DNA of 64,000 nucleotides from ZLKRG44 sp964555705 (GCA_964555705.1 CAZKTN010000006.1:41904-105903), one strand, 5' to 3'. Counted from the first letter of the stretch, positions 53,253 through 62,576 are shown. Translations and numbers: made by a program. Notes: generated from the letters alone by a model not told the origin.

Positions 53253-53789
53253 GTGCCACCCGAGAAACCCCATCGCAGCAAGACGACCCAGCCCAGCGGC
53301 GACCGTACCCAACCTCCATCGCCGCCCAAGGTGATGGCGCCGATCTGCAGCGTCTTCCGGCGGTTCCTCCGCACGAAGGGACTCAAGTACACGGCCGAAC
53401 GCGCGGACGTGCTTGATGCCATCATCAAGCGCGACGGACTGTTCGAGGCCGAGGAACTGCTGCTCGACATGCGCCGCAAGGGCCACCGCGTGTCGAAGGC
53501 AACGATCTACCGCACGATCAAGCTGCTTCAGGATGCGGGCATCATCACGCAGGCGCTCTTCGACTCGAACCAGGCGCACTACCAGCTGATCTACGGCAAG
53601 GCCCCGCGCGACTTCATGGTCTGCATGAAGACGGGCAAGCTTGTCGAGTTTGAGGCACCTGAGCTTGTTGCGCTGCGCGACCGCATCTGCCGGGAACTTG
53701 GCTGGCAGGCCGTCGGGCACCGTTTCCAGATCTACGCGGTGAGCTCGTCCGCATCGCCGTCGTCGGACGAGCCGCCTGCGATCCGGTAG
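53253..53789 (+). CDS. Fur-family regulator with altered metal sites
   Basis: 178 residues from GTG 53253; ATG 53334 would give about 151 residues, nearer to the usual Fur length. Winged-helix features: GLKYTAERADVLDAIIKRDG and HRVSKATIYRTIKLLQDAGI. In the dimerisation half, the usual HHDH metal motif reads YGKAPRDFMVC and the usual CxxC is only CMKTGK; no second cysteine pair is seen at the C-terminus. A histidine remains in GHRFQIYAV. It is probably a DNA-binding regulator with changed or lost metal sensing. The 3' end overlaps the convergent tsaE gene by 58 bases. Confidence 0.8.
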   Translation: MPPEKPHRSKTTQPSGDRTQPPSPPKVMAPICSVFRRFLRTKGLKYTAERADVLDAIIKRDGLFEAEELLLDMRRKGHRVSKATIYRTIKLLQDAGIITQALFDSNQAHYQLIYGKAPRDFMVCMKTGKLVEFEAPELVALRDRICRELGWQAVGHRFQIYAVSSSASPSSDEPPAIR

Positions 53790-54343
53790 GCGCCGGTCAG
53801 CCACCGCCGCAGGTCCACGGCACGGCAGCGGTCGCTGCAGAACGGGTCATTTGCGCGCGCCGCCGCTCCGCATGCGCGGCATGCGGTCGCGGGCATCTCG
53901 CGGCGGCGGTCGTCGACCATGACGACGCGCCCGCCGGATGCAGCAGGCGCCAGCGTCACGTCGATGCGCCGCGCCGGCAATGCCGCGAGCACCTTGCTCG
54001 GCCATTCGATGGCCACGACGGCATCTTGCGCGGCCATGAACTCGTCCCATCCGATGGTCTCGAGATCCGCGGCGGAGTGCATTCGCCACGCATCCACGTG
54101 CACCAGCGGCACGCGGCCGCCTGCATAGCGCTGCATCGACACGAATGTGGGGCTCGACACGTCGGCAGGATCGATGCCGAGCCCGCGTGCAAGCCCTCGC
54201 ACGAAGCATGTCTTTCCGGCGCCAAGGTCACCCTCGAGCGCGATGACGTCACCTCGCTCGAGCCTCGCCGCAAACACCTCCGCGAACGCCTCAGTGTCCT
54301 CCGGCGTTTCCAGCAGCGCCATGTCCATGGAGGGATCACTCAT
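53732..54343 (-). CDS. tsaE: TsaE ATPase fused to a YacG-like zinc finger
   Basis: 203 residues from ATG 54343. Residues 1-140 are TsaE, which powers N6-threonylcarbamoyladenosine synthesis on tRNA: Walker A EGDLGAGKT (about 37-45), SPTFVSMQRY, and HVDAWRM. Residues ~150-190 are a zinc finger CRACGAAARANDPFCSDRC followed by VDLRRWLTGAYRIAG, which is the pattern of the gyrase inhibitor YacG. No stop or frameshift separates the two. ATG 54343 overlaps the thiL end by 8 bases, so waaA-thiL-tsaE form one operon. The TsaE part is firm; the YacG assignment is by motif. Confidence 0.85.
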   Translation of the reverse strand: MSDPSMDMALLETPEDTEAFAEVFAARLERGDVIALEGDLGAGKTCFVRGLARGLGIDPADVSSPTFVSMQRYAGGRVPLVHVDAWRMHSAADLETIGWDEFMAAQDAVVAIEWPSKVLAALPARRIDVTLAPAASGGRVVMVDDRRREMPATACRACGAAARANDPFCSDRCRAVDLRRWLTGAYRIAGGSSDDGDADELTA

Positions 54344-55328
54344 GCATCCACCCCTTGCGGGAGATGTCCTGTACCGGACCGCCGGATGCGGGCACCAGCA
54401 CTGCGCACGCATCGGGCATCGAAGGAAGCCGAGGCACCATTGTCCCGATGCGTGTGCACGGCACCAGTCCGCCCTGCCCATCCGGAAGCGACTCCGGCAC
54501 CTGCGCGTCCGCAGCCGCCACGAAGAGGAGCTCGTGGTCCTCGCCGTCGGACACTGCCGACTCAAGCGATACGCCGCCGCTCCGGGGCACACGCGCCGCG
54601 TCGACCTGCGCAGCAAGAGGTTCCGATGACGCCGCGGCAAGCCGGGCCGCATCGAGTCCTAGCCCATCGCTCACGTCGATCATCGCATGCAGTCGCGGTC
54701 CAAGCGCATCCGCGAGCGCGTGAGACGCCGCGAGCCGCGGCTCGAAGTGAAGGTGCCTGCCGAGCCCATCCGCGCCGAGCGAGCCTCCGCATGTGCCAGT
54801 CACGTACAGCGCATCGCCGGCACGGGCGCCCTTTCGCAGCGCAAGCGGCATGGCGATGCCGCCTGGCGCAGTGCGCGGCCTTGCCAGGATCGTCACGCTC
54901 AGCATCAGCGGCCCATCCGGATCCTCGTGCACCGCAGTGTCGCCTCCGACGAGCGGTGCACCCCACCGCTCCGCGTGCCGGCGCACCGACTCGAGCAGCA
55001 TCTGCGCACCATCGGCACCGATGCGCCGCGGAAGCACGCTTGACGCGAGCGTCGCGAGAGGTTGCGCGGCCATCGCCGCAACGTCGCTCACGTTGCGCGC
55101 CACTGCCTTGCGCGCAACGAGCGCAAGCGGCGTCTCACGCGTGAAGTGGCGCCCCTCCACAACCTGGTCGCATGCCACCAGCAGCCCCTGCGCGCACACC
55201 GACGGCGCGAGCGCCGCCATGTCGTCGCCGGGACCCACAGTGACCCACGCAGGCAGCGACGGTGCCGATGCGGTCACGGCAGCGATCACCCGCGCCTCGA
55301 TGCCCGCCGATGCGCCCTGCCTCATCAC
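54336..55328 (-). CDS. thiL: Thiamine-monophosphate kinase
   Basis: 330 residues. It makes thiamine pyrophosphate from thiamine phosphate. Motifs: VGPGDDMAAL near residue 32, DQVVEGRHF, ARKAVARNVSDVAAMAA, LVGGDTAVH, VTGTCGGSLG and IDVSDGLGLDAARL. The start (ATG 55328) overlaps the waaA stop by 4 bases. No thi-box riboswitch is visible; control is probably from the waaA promoter. Confidence 0.92.
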   Translation of the reverse strand: MMRQGASAGIEARVIAAVTASAPSLPAWVTVGPGDDMAALAPSVCAQGLLVACDQVVEGRHFTRETPLALVARKAVARNVSDVAAMAAQPLATLASSVLPRRIGADGAQMLLESVRRHAERWGAPLVGGDTAVHEDPDGPLMLSVTILARPRTAPGGIAMPLALRKGARAGDALYVTGTCGGSLGADGLGRHLHFEPRLAASHALADALGPRLHAMIDVSDGLGLDAARLAAASSEPLAAQVDAARVPRSGGVSLESAVSDGEDHELLFVAAADAQVPESLPDGQGGLVPCTRIGTMVPRLPSMPDACAVLVPASGGPVQDISRKGWMHE

Positions 55329-56698
55329 GCGGTCTCCATCGCGCGCGCACGGCTCGTGGCGATCACCTCATGCGCGAGTGCGCACGTGCGACCGGTCGCA
55401 CCCTGGTGCATGCGCACCACATCGCGCGCCGCACGGCCAAGCGCGTCCCGCCGCTTAGGGTGGGCGATGAGCTCCGCAAGCGTGCGCGCAAGCGACTCGC
55501 GTGTGGCGTCCACGAGCCCACCGCCGGCACGCAGGGCATCAGCCGTGGCGGCAAAGTCCTCGGTGCGCGGACCGGTGACGATGCACTTGCCCAGCGCGGC
55601 GGGCTCCATCATGTCTGATCCGTGGAGGTCACCAAAGCTCCGGCCAATCACCACGATGTCGGCGAGCGCATACGCCCGCCGCAGCTCGCCAATCGAGTCG
55701 AGCAGGAAACGTCCATGCGCAGCGGGTCTCCACGCGCGATCGGCGCTCACTTCGCTCGGTGCGCTGGGCGCGCAGTCGCCCCCTGCCGCACCGTTCCCGG
55801 CCGCCCCCCTGCACCGAGACCTGCGCGAGCATCCGGGAATGTCCTGCGCCGCCCGCTCGAACCACTCGGGCTTGCGCGGCGCGCACAGCAGCTGCACGCC
55901 GTCGGGCGTCGCAGCATGGAGCATCGCGTGCTCATCAGGCGCAGTCGATCCTGCCACAATCAGTGGCCTGCTGCGGTCGATGCCCATCTCCCGCGCGAGC
56001 ACGTCGGCACCAGGCACATGGTCGGCGATCTCAGCCGTGTCCCACTTCATTGTGCCTGTCACCGTGATGCGCTCACGCGGCACGCCCATGCTCTCGAAGC
56101 GCTGCGCATATGCCTCATCCTGCGCACCGACGGCGGAAAGCCTGAGGAACATGGGGCCCAGCAGCGCCCGTCCCCGAAAGTATCCCCTGAAGCTGCGCGC
56201 GCTCAGGCGGCCGTTGACCACGGCGAGCGGGATCCCCCGCTCCGCGCACACCTCGCTGAAGTTGGGCCACACCTCGAGTTCGCACAGCAGCACCGCATCC
56301 GGGCGCACCGCGTCAAGAAACGTCCTCACCGCGGTGGAGATGTCGAAGGGGTAGCGCACCACCCTGATGTCGGGCTCGAACACCTGCACCGCACGGGAGA
56401 AGCCGGTGTCCGTGGTGGCCGAGACCACAACCTCGCAGGTGTCCGACAGCGCCGCGACCAGCGCACGCACCGCGTTGACCTCCCCCACCGACACGGCGTG
56501 CACAAGCACCCTAGGCCGCTCCCCGCGGGGACGCAGCGGCGTGCGCACGTGACCCATGCGCGCTGCCCAGTCGGTGCGGATCTTGCCGGTGCGCCACATC
56601 CTCCATGACCAGATCGGGCTGGTCACTGCGGCCGCAGAGAAGTAGGCAATGTCAATCAGCGCTCCCAACGCGGGAAGCGTAGTCGCACCCGCATCCAC
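55325..56698 (-). CDS. waaA: 3-deoxy-D-manno-octulosonic acid transferase
   Basis: 457 residues. It adds KDO to lipid A at the inner membrane. Motifs: VLVHAVSVGEVNAVRALV, CELEVWPNFSEVCAERGIPL, VNGRLSARSFRGY and GRSFGDLHGSDMMEPAALGK. An Ala/Gly-rich insert (around RCRGAAGNGAAGGDCAPS) lies in the C-terminal domain. The frame starts at GTG 56698. A TTG at 56665 lies 7 bases after TACGCT (minus strand) and may be a leaderless start. Its presence implies a KDO-containing outer membrane. Confidence 0.9.
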   Translation of the reverse strand: MDAGATTLPALGALIDIAYFSAAAVTSPIWSWRMWRTGKIRTDWAARMGHVRTPLRPRGERPRVLVHAVSVGEVNAVRALVAALSDTCEVVVSATTDTGFSRAVQVFEPDIRVVRYPFDISTAVRTFLDAVRPDAVLLCELEVWPNFSEVCAERGIPLAVVNGRLSARSFRGYFRGRALLGPMFLRLSAVGAQDEAYAQRFESMGVPRERITVTGTMKWDTAEIADHVPGADVLAREMGIDRSRPLIVAGSTAPDEHAMLHAATPDGVQLLCAPRKPEWFERAAQDIPGCSRRSRCRGAAGNGAAGGDCAPSAPSEVSADRAWRPAAHGRFLLDSIGELRRAYALADIVVIGRSFGDLHGSDMMEPAALGKCIVTGPRTEDFAATADALRAGGGLVDATRESLARTLAELIAHPKRRDALGRAARDVVRMHQGATGRTCALAHEVIATSRARAMETA

Positions 56699-56714
56699 GG
56701 TGCACCGGGATCAG

Positions 56715-56720
56715 TATCGT
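56715..56720 (+). promoter_or_regulatory. Probable -10 of the hydantoinase/oxoprolinase gene
   Basis: TATCGT ends 6 bases before ATG 56727; the transcript would begin at or next to the start codon. Confidence 0.45.
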
Positions 56721-56726
56721 GACGCG

Positions 56727-59700
56727 ATGCCGCGATGGACCATCGGTGTCGACACAGGCGGCACGTTCACCGACTGCGTCGCCCGATGCGATGACGGCAG
56801 AGTCCGCCGCGCAAAGGTGCCAAGCTCAGGAGAGCTTCGGGCAAGGGTCATCCGCGGCGTCGGCACGTCACTGGCGCTGGCGGGGCTGCCTTCCGTCCCC
56901 GAAGGATTCTGGACAGGCTTCGAGGTTGTGGTTGCCGAAGGCACGCCGCTCGCGGTAACCGACGCGATGCGCGCCGACTCCCGCAGCACCACCCTGACCC
57001 TCGCCTCGCCCCTGCCAGGGACCGCCATCACGGGATCGGTGGCGCGCATCCGCAGCGGATGCGGGGCTCCGGTGCTTGCCGCCCGCATCGCGCTCGGCAG
57101 GCAACTGCGAGAACCGCTCGACGATGTCGAACTTCGCGTGGGCACCACAATCGGCACCAACGCGCTCCTTGAAGGACGCCACGCCCGCGTAATGCTGGTC
57201 ACGACCGCCGGCCATGAGGATGCGCTCCTCATCGGCGACCAGCGCCGCCGCGACATCTTCGCGCTGGCGCCATCGAGGCGTGAGCCAATCGCGCACCTGC
57301 ATGTTGGGGTCCGTGAGCGGATGTCAGGCTCCGGCGAGGAGGTCGTGCCGCTCGACAACGGGGACCTCGCTCGTGCGGCGGCGCTCGCGCGCGCAGGCAA
57401 GTGCGATGCAGTTGCCATTGCCTTCGTCCACAGTGGCGTCAATGCGTCGCATGAGCGAGCCGCGTCGCGCGCGATGCATGGTGCCTGCCCGCATGTTGTC
57501 GTCAGCGCGGATACCGCCGTCTCGACTGCGTTCCTGCCGCGCGCGAATGCAGCAGTGATCGAGGCCGCGCTTCGGCCTGCCATTGGCGCATTCGCCGATG
57601 CCCTCCGCCGCGACGCGCATGGCTCCACGCTGTTCCTGTCGGCGAGCTCGGGCTCTGCGGTCCCAGCGGCCGACTTCATGGCCAAGGACTGCCTGCTCAG
57701 CGGGCCCGCTACCGGCGTCGCCGCTGCGGCGCGGGCCGCTTCCGCCCACGGGTTCGACCGATGCGTGACTCTCGACGTGGGCGGCACCAGCGCGGACGCA
57801 GCGCGGGCCACGAGCGGCACGCCCGATCTCGCGCGGACCACGGTCGTCGCCGAAGTGGAGCTCGCCTCGCCATGCGTCGCGGTGGAATCGGTCGCGGCCG
57901 GGGGCGGCTCGATCGTCTGGTTCGACGGCAGCGCACTCCGCGTGGGACCGCGCAGCGCGGGCGCAGTGCCCGGGCCTGCCTGCTATGGCGCCGGCGGACC
58001 GCTGACGCTCACTGATGCGCACCTTCTGCTTGGGCGCATCGATCCCGCCCAGATGCCGATTCCGATCGATGTGGCCGCGGCCGAGCGGGCCGCCGACGCA
58101 GTGCTGAATGCCTTGAACGCCTGCAGCGCCTCGCCCCACTCGCGAGATGCGCTCCTGCTGGAGTGCATCGCGATCGCCGACGAGACGATGGCGGGCGCGC
58201 TGCGCGCCTCGCTTGCGCGAGCCGGCGAGTCGGCGCGCGACCACGCACTGGTGGCGTTCGGCGGCGCAGGCGGACTTCACGCATGCGCAATTGCCGATCT
58301 GCTGGGCATGCCTGCCGTGATCCTGCCTCCGGATGCGGGACTGCTGTGCGCACAGGGCGCGTGCGACACTCCGCTCCAGCGGGAGGAGTCGCGCATCGCG
58401 CTGATCGCCGTTGGCACCGACGGATGGCACGGGCGCCTCGTCGCACTCGTCGATGACGCGCGTGACGCGGTCTCCCTGGCGCTTGACCGATGGTGCGTGG
58501 GTCCCAAGGACCGTGCACCGGTGGCGTTCACGCTCTCGGTACGGCGTCGTGGCCAGGAAGAGGGCTTGCCTGTACCGGTCGATGCGCAGGATCTCGTGCG
58601 TCACGATCTCGCCCACCTGCTGCGCACGCGATTCAGCGACGCGTGGCGCGCCCGCTTTGGCACGGATCCTGATGATCGGCCTCTTGAGATCGACGAGATC
58701 CGCGTTCGCTGCGCGAGCGTGCCGCGGACGGCTGCCGCGGATGCCGCCAGCTCTGCGGTCATCCGCGACGGACCTTGCGTTCTCTCTCGCATGGGGAGTA
58801 CCGCCTGGGTGCCAGCCGGCTGGCATGTCCATGAGCATGCCGACGGGTCTGCCGTGCTCGTGCGGTCTGCTGCCCAAGGCAGCGGGAACGCCGCGGCCGA
58901 GCGAATGTCGACGGAGCGCATTGCCAGCGCACTCGCATCCGCCGCGGTCGAGATGGGCGAGCAGCTCCGACGCACGGCGCTCTCAGTCAATGTGCGCGAC
59001 CGCCTTGACTTCTCCTGCGGGCTGCTTGGCGCGGATGGCCAGCTCATCGTCAACGCGCCGCACATCCCAGTGCACCTGGGCGCGCTCGGCGCATGCGTGC
59101 GTGCGGTGCGGTCAGCCCGAGCCATCGGTCCGGGCGACGTCTGGTGCGTCAACCATCCGCGGTATGGCGGCGCCCACCTGCCCGACGTCACGGTCCTCGC
59201 GCCGGTGCACGAGCGTGACGACCATGGCGATCCCGGCGAGCTCATCGGATATGTCGCCGCGCGGGCGCACCACGCCGAGATTGGCGGGTCGCGACCGGGC
59301 TCGATGCCCCCCGATGCGCAGCATCTCGCGGAGGAGGGCGTTGTCATAGCGCCGACACGCATCGTGGCTGGTGGGCGCGAGTGCCTTGACGGCCTGGTGC
59401 ACCTGCTCCAGTCAGGCGCATGGCCTACGCGAAGCCTCGGCGAGAACATCGCGGACCTGAGGGCGCAGGTCGCCGCCCTCGTGACTGGCCGCGACGCGCT
59501 CCGTTCCATCGCGAAGCGTGCTGGAGCCGCGCAACTCAGGGACGCCTGTGCCCGCATTTCGGCCGCATCGGCGGACGCAGCGCGAGCAGCGATCGCGTCG
59601 CTCGACCACATTGCTGTCGGGCAACCGTCCGTCCATGAGGCATGCCTCGACGACGGGATGCCTCTGCGCGTGCGAGTGACAAGGACCGCACCAGATGCGC

Positions 59701-60488
59701 TCGCGCTGGACTTCACCGGTACTGGCGGCCCGCACGCCGGCAACCTGAACATGCCTGAGTCAGTCACGCGCGCCACGATCCTCTACGTGATGCGCGTGCT
59801 GGTGTCGCGTTCGCGCGGCCGCGACGGCATGGGCCTGCCCGTGGCCGAGAGCCTGCTCGATCCCTTGCACATCACGCTGCCCCGTGGCTGCGTACTCAAC
59901 GCCGACATCGGCGAGGACGCCGCAGCATCTCCTGCAGTCGCCGTCGGACAGACGGACACCGCCCAGCGGCTCGTGGACCTCCTGCTCTTCGCGCTCGGGC
60001 TCGCGGCCGAGAGCCAGGGCACGATGAACAACCTGCTCTTCGGCGGCAGCGACTGGGGCTTCTACGAGACGATCTGCGGAGGCGCCGGCGGATCGGTCGC
60101 AGGGCCGGGCTGCAGCGCCATCCACACGCACCTCACCAACACCCGCATCACCGACGTGGAGGTTCTTGAGCGCAGGCATCCCGTGCGCCTCGAGCGCTTT
60201 GCCATCCGCCACGGTTCAGGCGGCGCCGGCGTCCATCCCGGAGGCGACGGCGCCATCCGCGCAATCCGCTTCCTCGCCCCTGCCGCCGGATCGTTCCTTT
60301 CGCAGCACCGCGCCAGCGCACCCAAAGGCATCGGCGGCGGCTCCGACGGCGCACGCGGCGTGCAACGCATCGAGCATCGGGACGGAACTGTCACCCCACT
60401 CGGCGGCCGTGCCGCATTCGACGCGCGCGCAGGCGACCTGCTGGTGATCGAGACTCCCGGCGGCGGAGGATTCGGTCCCGCTACCTGA
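56727..60488 (+). CDS. Hydantoinase/5-oxoprolinase, A and B subunits in one chain
   Basis: 1253 residues. The N-terminal ~690 residues are HyuA-like: WTIGVDTGGTFTDCVAR (ATP site), GTTIGTNALLEGRHARV and TLDVGGTSADAARAT. The C-terminal ~550 residues are HyuB-like: LDFSCGLLGADGQLIVNAPH and GLGDVWCVNHPRYGGAHLPD-type segments, ending GDGAIRAIRF and LVIETPGGGGFG. It opens cyclic amides (5-oxoproline or hydantoins) using ATP. Bacteria often encode two genes; a single chain resembles eukaryotic oxoprolinase. Eight bases overlap the convergent YmdB-type gene. Confidence 0.88.
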   Translation: MPRWTIGVDTGGTFTDCVARCDDGRVRRAKVPSSGELRARVIRGVGTSLALAGLPSVPEGFWTGFEVVVAEGTPLAVTDAMRADSRSTTLTLASPLPGTAITGSVARIRSGCGAPVLAARIALGRQLREPLDDVELRVGTTIGTNALLEGRHARVMLVTTAGHEDALLIGDQRRRDIFALAPSRREPIAHLHVGVRERMSGSGEEVVPLDNGDLARAAALARAGKCDAVAIAFVHSGVNASHERAASRAMHGACPHVVVSADTAVSTAFLPRANAAVIEAALRPAIGAFADALRRDAHGSTLFLSASSGSAVPAADFMAKDCLLSGPATGVAAAARAASAHGFDRCVTLDVGGTSADAARATSGTPDLARTTVVAEVELASPCVAVESVAAGGGSIVWFDGSALRVGPRSAGAVPGPACYGAGGPLTLTDAHLLLGRIDPAQMPIPIDVAAAERAADAVLNALNACSASPHSRDALLLECIAIADETMAGALRASLARAGESARDHALVAFGGAGGLHACAIADLLGMPAVILPPDAGLLCAQGACDTPLQREESRIALIAVGTDGWHGRLVALVDDARDAVSLALDRWCVGPKDRAPVAFTLSVRRRGQEEGLPVPVDAQDLVRHDLAHLLRTRFSDAWRARFGTDPDDRPLEIDEIRVRCASVPRTAAADAASSAVIRDGPCVLSRMGSTAWVPAGWHVHEHADGSAVLVRSAAQGSGNAAAERMSTERIASALASAAVEMGEQLRRTALSVNVRDRLDFSCGLLGADGQLIVNAPHIPVHLGALGACVRAVRSARAIGPGDVWCVNHPRYGGAHLPDVTVLAPVHERDDHGDPGELIGYVAARAHHAEIGGSRPGSMPPDAQHLAEEGVVIAPTRIVAGGRECLDGLVHLLQSGAWPTRSLGENIADLRAQVAALVTGRDALRSIAKRAGAAQLRDACARISAASADAARAAIASLDHIAVGQPSVHEACLDDGMPLRVRVTRTAPDALALDFTGTGGPHAGNLNMPESVTRATILYVMRVLVSRSRGRDGMGLPVAESLLDPLHITLPRGCVLNADIGEDAAASPAVAVGQTDTAQRLVDLLLFALGLAAESQGTMNNLLFGGSDWGFYETICGGAGGSVAGPGCSAIHTHLTNTRITDVEVLERRHPVRLERFAIRHGSGGAGVHPGGDGAIRAIRFLAPAAGSFLSQHRASAPKGIGGGSDGARGVQRIEHRDGTVTPLGGRAAFDARAGDLLVIETPGGGGFGPAT

Positions 60489-61320
60489 ACGGCGCGCGCG
60501 TCCGGTCAGCCACGATGTCGATCCGCTCGATCGCCGTCGCGCGGCACGAGTGCGAATCCACTGTGATGGCGACGCCGCACGTGCGCTCGCCGCCCTCGCC
60601 CATTTCGTAGGGCACATGCAGCGATGTCGTCATCCCCTTCACCACCATCGACGCATCGCGCCCGATCACGGTGTCGTAGGGGCCGCACATGCCCATGTCG
60701 GTGATGTACGCGGTACCGCCCTTGAAGATGCGCGCATCCGCAGTAGGCACGTGCGTGTGGGACCCCACCACCGCGGCCACCCGGCCGTCCAGATAGTGCG
60801 CGAGCGCATGCTTCTCGCTCGTGGCCTCCATGTGCGCCTCCACGATCACGCACGAGTCGGGCTCTGGAATGCTGGCAAGCACCGCATCGGCCGTCGCGAA
60901 GGGATCATCGGCAGGCAGCGGGAAGAAGATCCGACCAAGCACCGTGAACACGTAGATGGGCTTCGGGAATCGATCCCCGGGCGCGATCCGCACCCACCGC
61001 TTGCCGGGGGCCTTCGCGGGCAAGTTCGCGGGCCTGCAGATCGGGTGAATGGCGGCCTCGAGCTCGGGCACGATCTTCGCGTCGCGGAACGCATGGTCGC
61101 CAAGGGTCACCGCGTCCACGCCAGCATCCCGGAGCCCGCGGTAGAGGTCGGGCGTGATTCCAGACCCGTTCCGGATGTTCTCCGCATTGGCGATGATGAC
61201 CGCAGATCCAAGGCGCTCCCGGATCTGGGGTACCGCCTGAAGTGCGGCCCTACGGCCCGGCTGCCCGACGATGTCTCCCAGAAACACAATGGTGCCGAAG
61301 CGATTCTGGGCTATACTCAT
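60481..61320 (-). CDS. YmdB-type metallophosphoesterase (TIGR00282)
   Basis: 279 residues. Motifs: VFLGDIVGQPGR, IIANAENIRNGSGI, TLGDHAFRD, EAHMEATSEKHALAHY and VVGSHTHVPTADARI, the metal ligands of this cyclic-nucleotide phosphodiesterase family. ATG 61320 follows TAGGTT (61330-61335, minus strand) by 9 bases. In Bacillus the homologue hydrolyses 2',3'- and 3',5'-cyclic nucleotides and affects biofilm and RNase Y; the role here is unknown. Confidence 0.88.
   Translation of the reverse strand: MSIAQNRFGTIVFLGDIVGQPGRRAALQAVPQIRERLGSAVIIANAENIRNGSGITPDLYRGLRDAGVDAVTLGDHAFRDAKIVPELEAAIHPICRPANLPAKAPGKRWVRIAPGDRFPKPIYVFTVLGRIFFPLPADDPFATADAVLASIPEPDSCVIVEAHMEATSEKHALAHYLDGRVAAVVGSHTHVPTADARIFKGGTAYITDMGMCGPYDTVIGRDASMVVKGMTTSLHVPYEMGEGGERTCGVAITVDSHSCRATAIERIDIVADRTRAPFR
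61312..61317 (+). promoter_or_regulatory. Probable -10 element of the DUF3553-type gene
   Basis: TATACT, a strong -10 match, lies inside the first codons of the divergent YmdB-type gene and 65 bases before ATG 61383. Confidence 0.4.
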
Positions 61321-61382
61321 CGAGCACGCAACCTACCGTGATTTGGGGAGCTCGGCGATGGACGCCGGGATGCGTGCGGTCT

Positions 61383-62027
61383 ATGCAAACGACGATTTTC
61401 AAGAAGGGCGACAAGGTTCGCCATCGGCGGTCTCCCGAATGGGGCACCGGTGTCATTTCGCGCACGGAGATGCTGAGCCGCGAGGGCGGCACGGACATGC
61501 GCCTCTGGGTGCGTTTTCCGAGCGCAGGCGAGAAGGTGCTGCTCGCCAGCATCGCTCCGCTCGAACATGTGACGGAGGGCACCGGCACAGGAGTCGAGGC
61601 GATCGACTTCCACTCGCGCCCGAGCATCGCCGAGCATGCGCAGTCGGCTGGCGGCGGATGGCTCGCCGAGATCTCGAAGAAGAAGCCCGAGGACCTCATG
61701 ACGGCGGTGCCGCTCGAGGCCACAGATCCCTTCGTGCCTGCCCCGCGGCGCCTTGCGAATGCGCTTGCCCTGTACCGCTTCGACGGTACCGGCGTGAAGC
61801 TCATCGAGTGGGCCGTGGCACAGAGCGGCCTCGATGACCCGATGACCCGCTACAACCGGCAGGAGCTCGAGGCTCAGTGGAAGCGCTGGATCTTCAACCT
61901 CGACAACGCGGTGCTCAAGATCCTGCAGGAGCTTCGCCGCGACCAGGCGTCCATTCAGGCGGCGCTCGCCAAGGCCCCTCCGCTCGCGAAGAAGGCCGTG
62001 CCCCGCCTTCTCGCCAACATGAAGTGA
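61383..62027 (+). CDS. Unknown protein with N-terminal DUF3553-like domain
   Basis: 214 residues. The first ~65 residues (FKKGDKVRHRRSPEWGTGVI, then LWVRFPSAGEKVLL) resemble the small beta-barrel DUF3553 also found at the end of some UvrD helicases. The rest is mostly helical and rich in charged residues and is not recognised. It converges on the RRM protein; a hairpin lies between. Confidence 0.7.
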   Translation: MQTTIFKKGDKVRHRRSPEWGTGVISRTEMLSREGGTDMRLWVRFPSAGEKVLLASIAPLEHVTEGTGTGVEAIDFHSRPSIAEHAQSAGGGWLAEISKKKPEDLMTAVPLEATDPFVPAPRRLANALALYRFDGTGVKLIEWAVAQSGLDDPMTRYNRQELEAQWKRWIFNLDNAVLKILQELRRDQASIQAALAKAPPLAKKAVPRLLANMK

Positions 62028-62041
62028 AGGCAAAATGAAAA

Positions 62042-62063
62042 GCGCGCCACCGAAGTGGCGCGC
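62042..62063 (-). terminator. Intrinsic terminator of the RRM gene
   Basis: Nine-base-pair GC stem (62042-62050 with 62055-62063) with a four-base loop. On the minus strand it is followed by a T-rich stretch (TTTTCATTTT), so it serves the RRM gene; it may also stop the convergent gene. Confidence 0.7.
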
Positions 62064-62095
62064 GTTGGATTCGTTCGAATGGAATGGTGCCTGGC

Positions 62096-62452
62096 TCAGC
62101 GATCGCCACGGCCGTAGCCGCCGCGACCACCGCCACCGCCACCGTAGCCACCGCGGCCACCGCCGCCGCCACCGTAGCCACCGCCGCCGCCGCCGCGCGG
62201 ACGCTCCTCGCGCGGACGAGCCTCGTTCACGACGAGGTTGCGACCGTCGAAGTCCTTGCCGTTGAGCGCGGCCACTGCGGCCTCGCCCTGCCCTCGGTCA
62301 GCCATCGTCACGAAGCCGAAGCCCCGCGAACGACCGGTCTCCCGATCGGTGGCAAGAAAGACCTCGGTCACGGCGCCGTAAGCCCCGAAGAGCTCCTGGA
62401 GACCGTCCTGGGTGGTGCGGAAGTTGAGATTGCCGACATAGATCTTGAACAC
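62096..62452 (-). CDS. RRM RNA-binding protein with glycine-rich tail
   Basis: 118 residues. One RNA recognition motif: RNP2 KIYVGNLNF at the start and RNP1 RSRGFGFVTM in the middle, then a tail of Gly, Arg and Tyr. This is the plan of bacterial cold-inducible glycine-rich RNA-binding proteins. The start is GTG 62452, preceded by AAGGTAGG; sequence further upstream has no family similarity. Confidence 0.9.
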   Translation of the reverse strand: MFKIYVGNLNFRTTQDGLQELFGAYGAVTEVFLATDRETGRSRGFGFVTMADRGQGEAAVAALNGKDFDGRNLVVNEARPREERPRGGGGGGYGGGGGGRGGYGGGGGGRGGYGRGDR

Positions 62453-62576
62453 GTGTCCTACCTTGACTCTCTTGATGTGCCACAAACGGGGGCCGTGGCA
62501 CCGGCCCATGGAAGACGGAGATGCTACTAGGGAACGGGACCATTCCCGAACAAACTGTCCAGATTCTGAAAAATGG

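Noticed and set aside
52110..53804. Long minus-strand frame running through the N gap
   Set aside because: It crosses the gap and lies antisense to the kinase and fur-like genes; continuity through N is artificial.
57324..58877. 517-codon minus-strand frame inside the oxoprolinase gene
   Set aside because: Antisense to a well-conserved hydantoinase domain with all its motifs.
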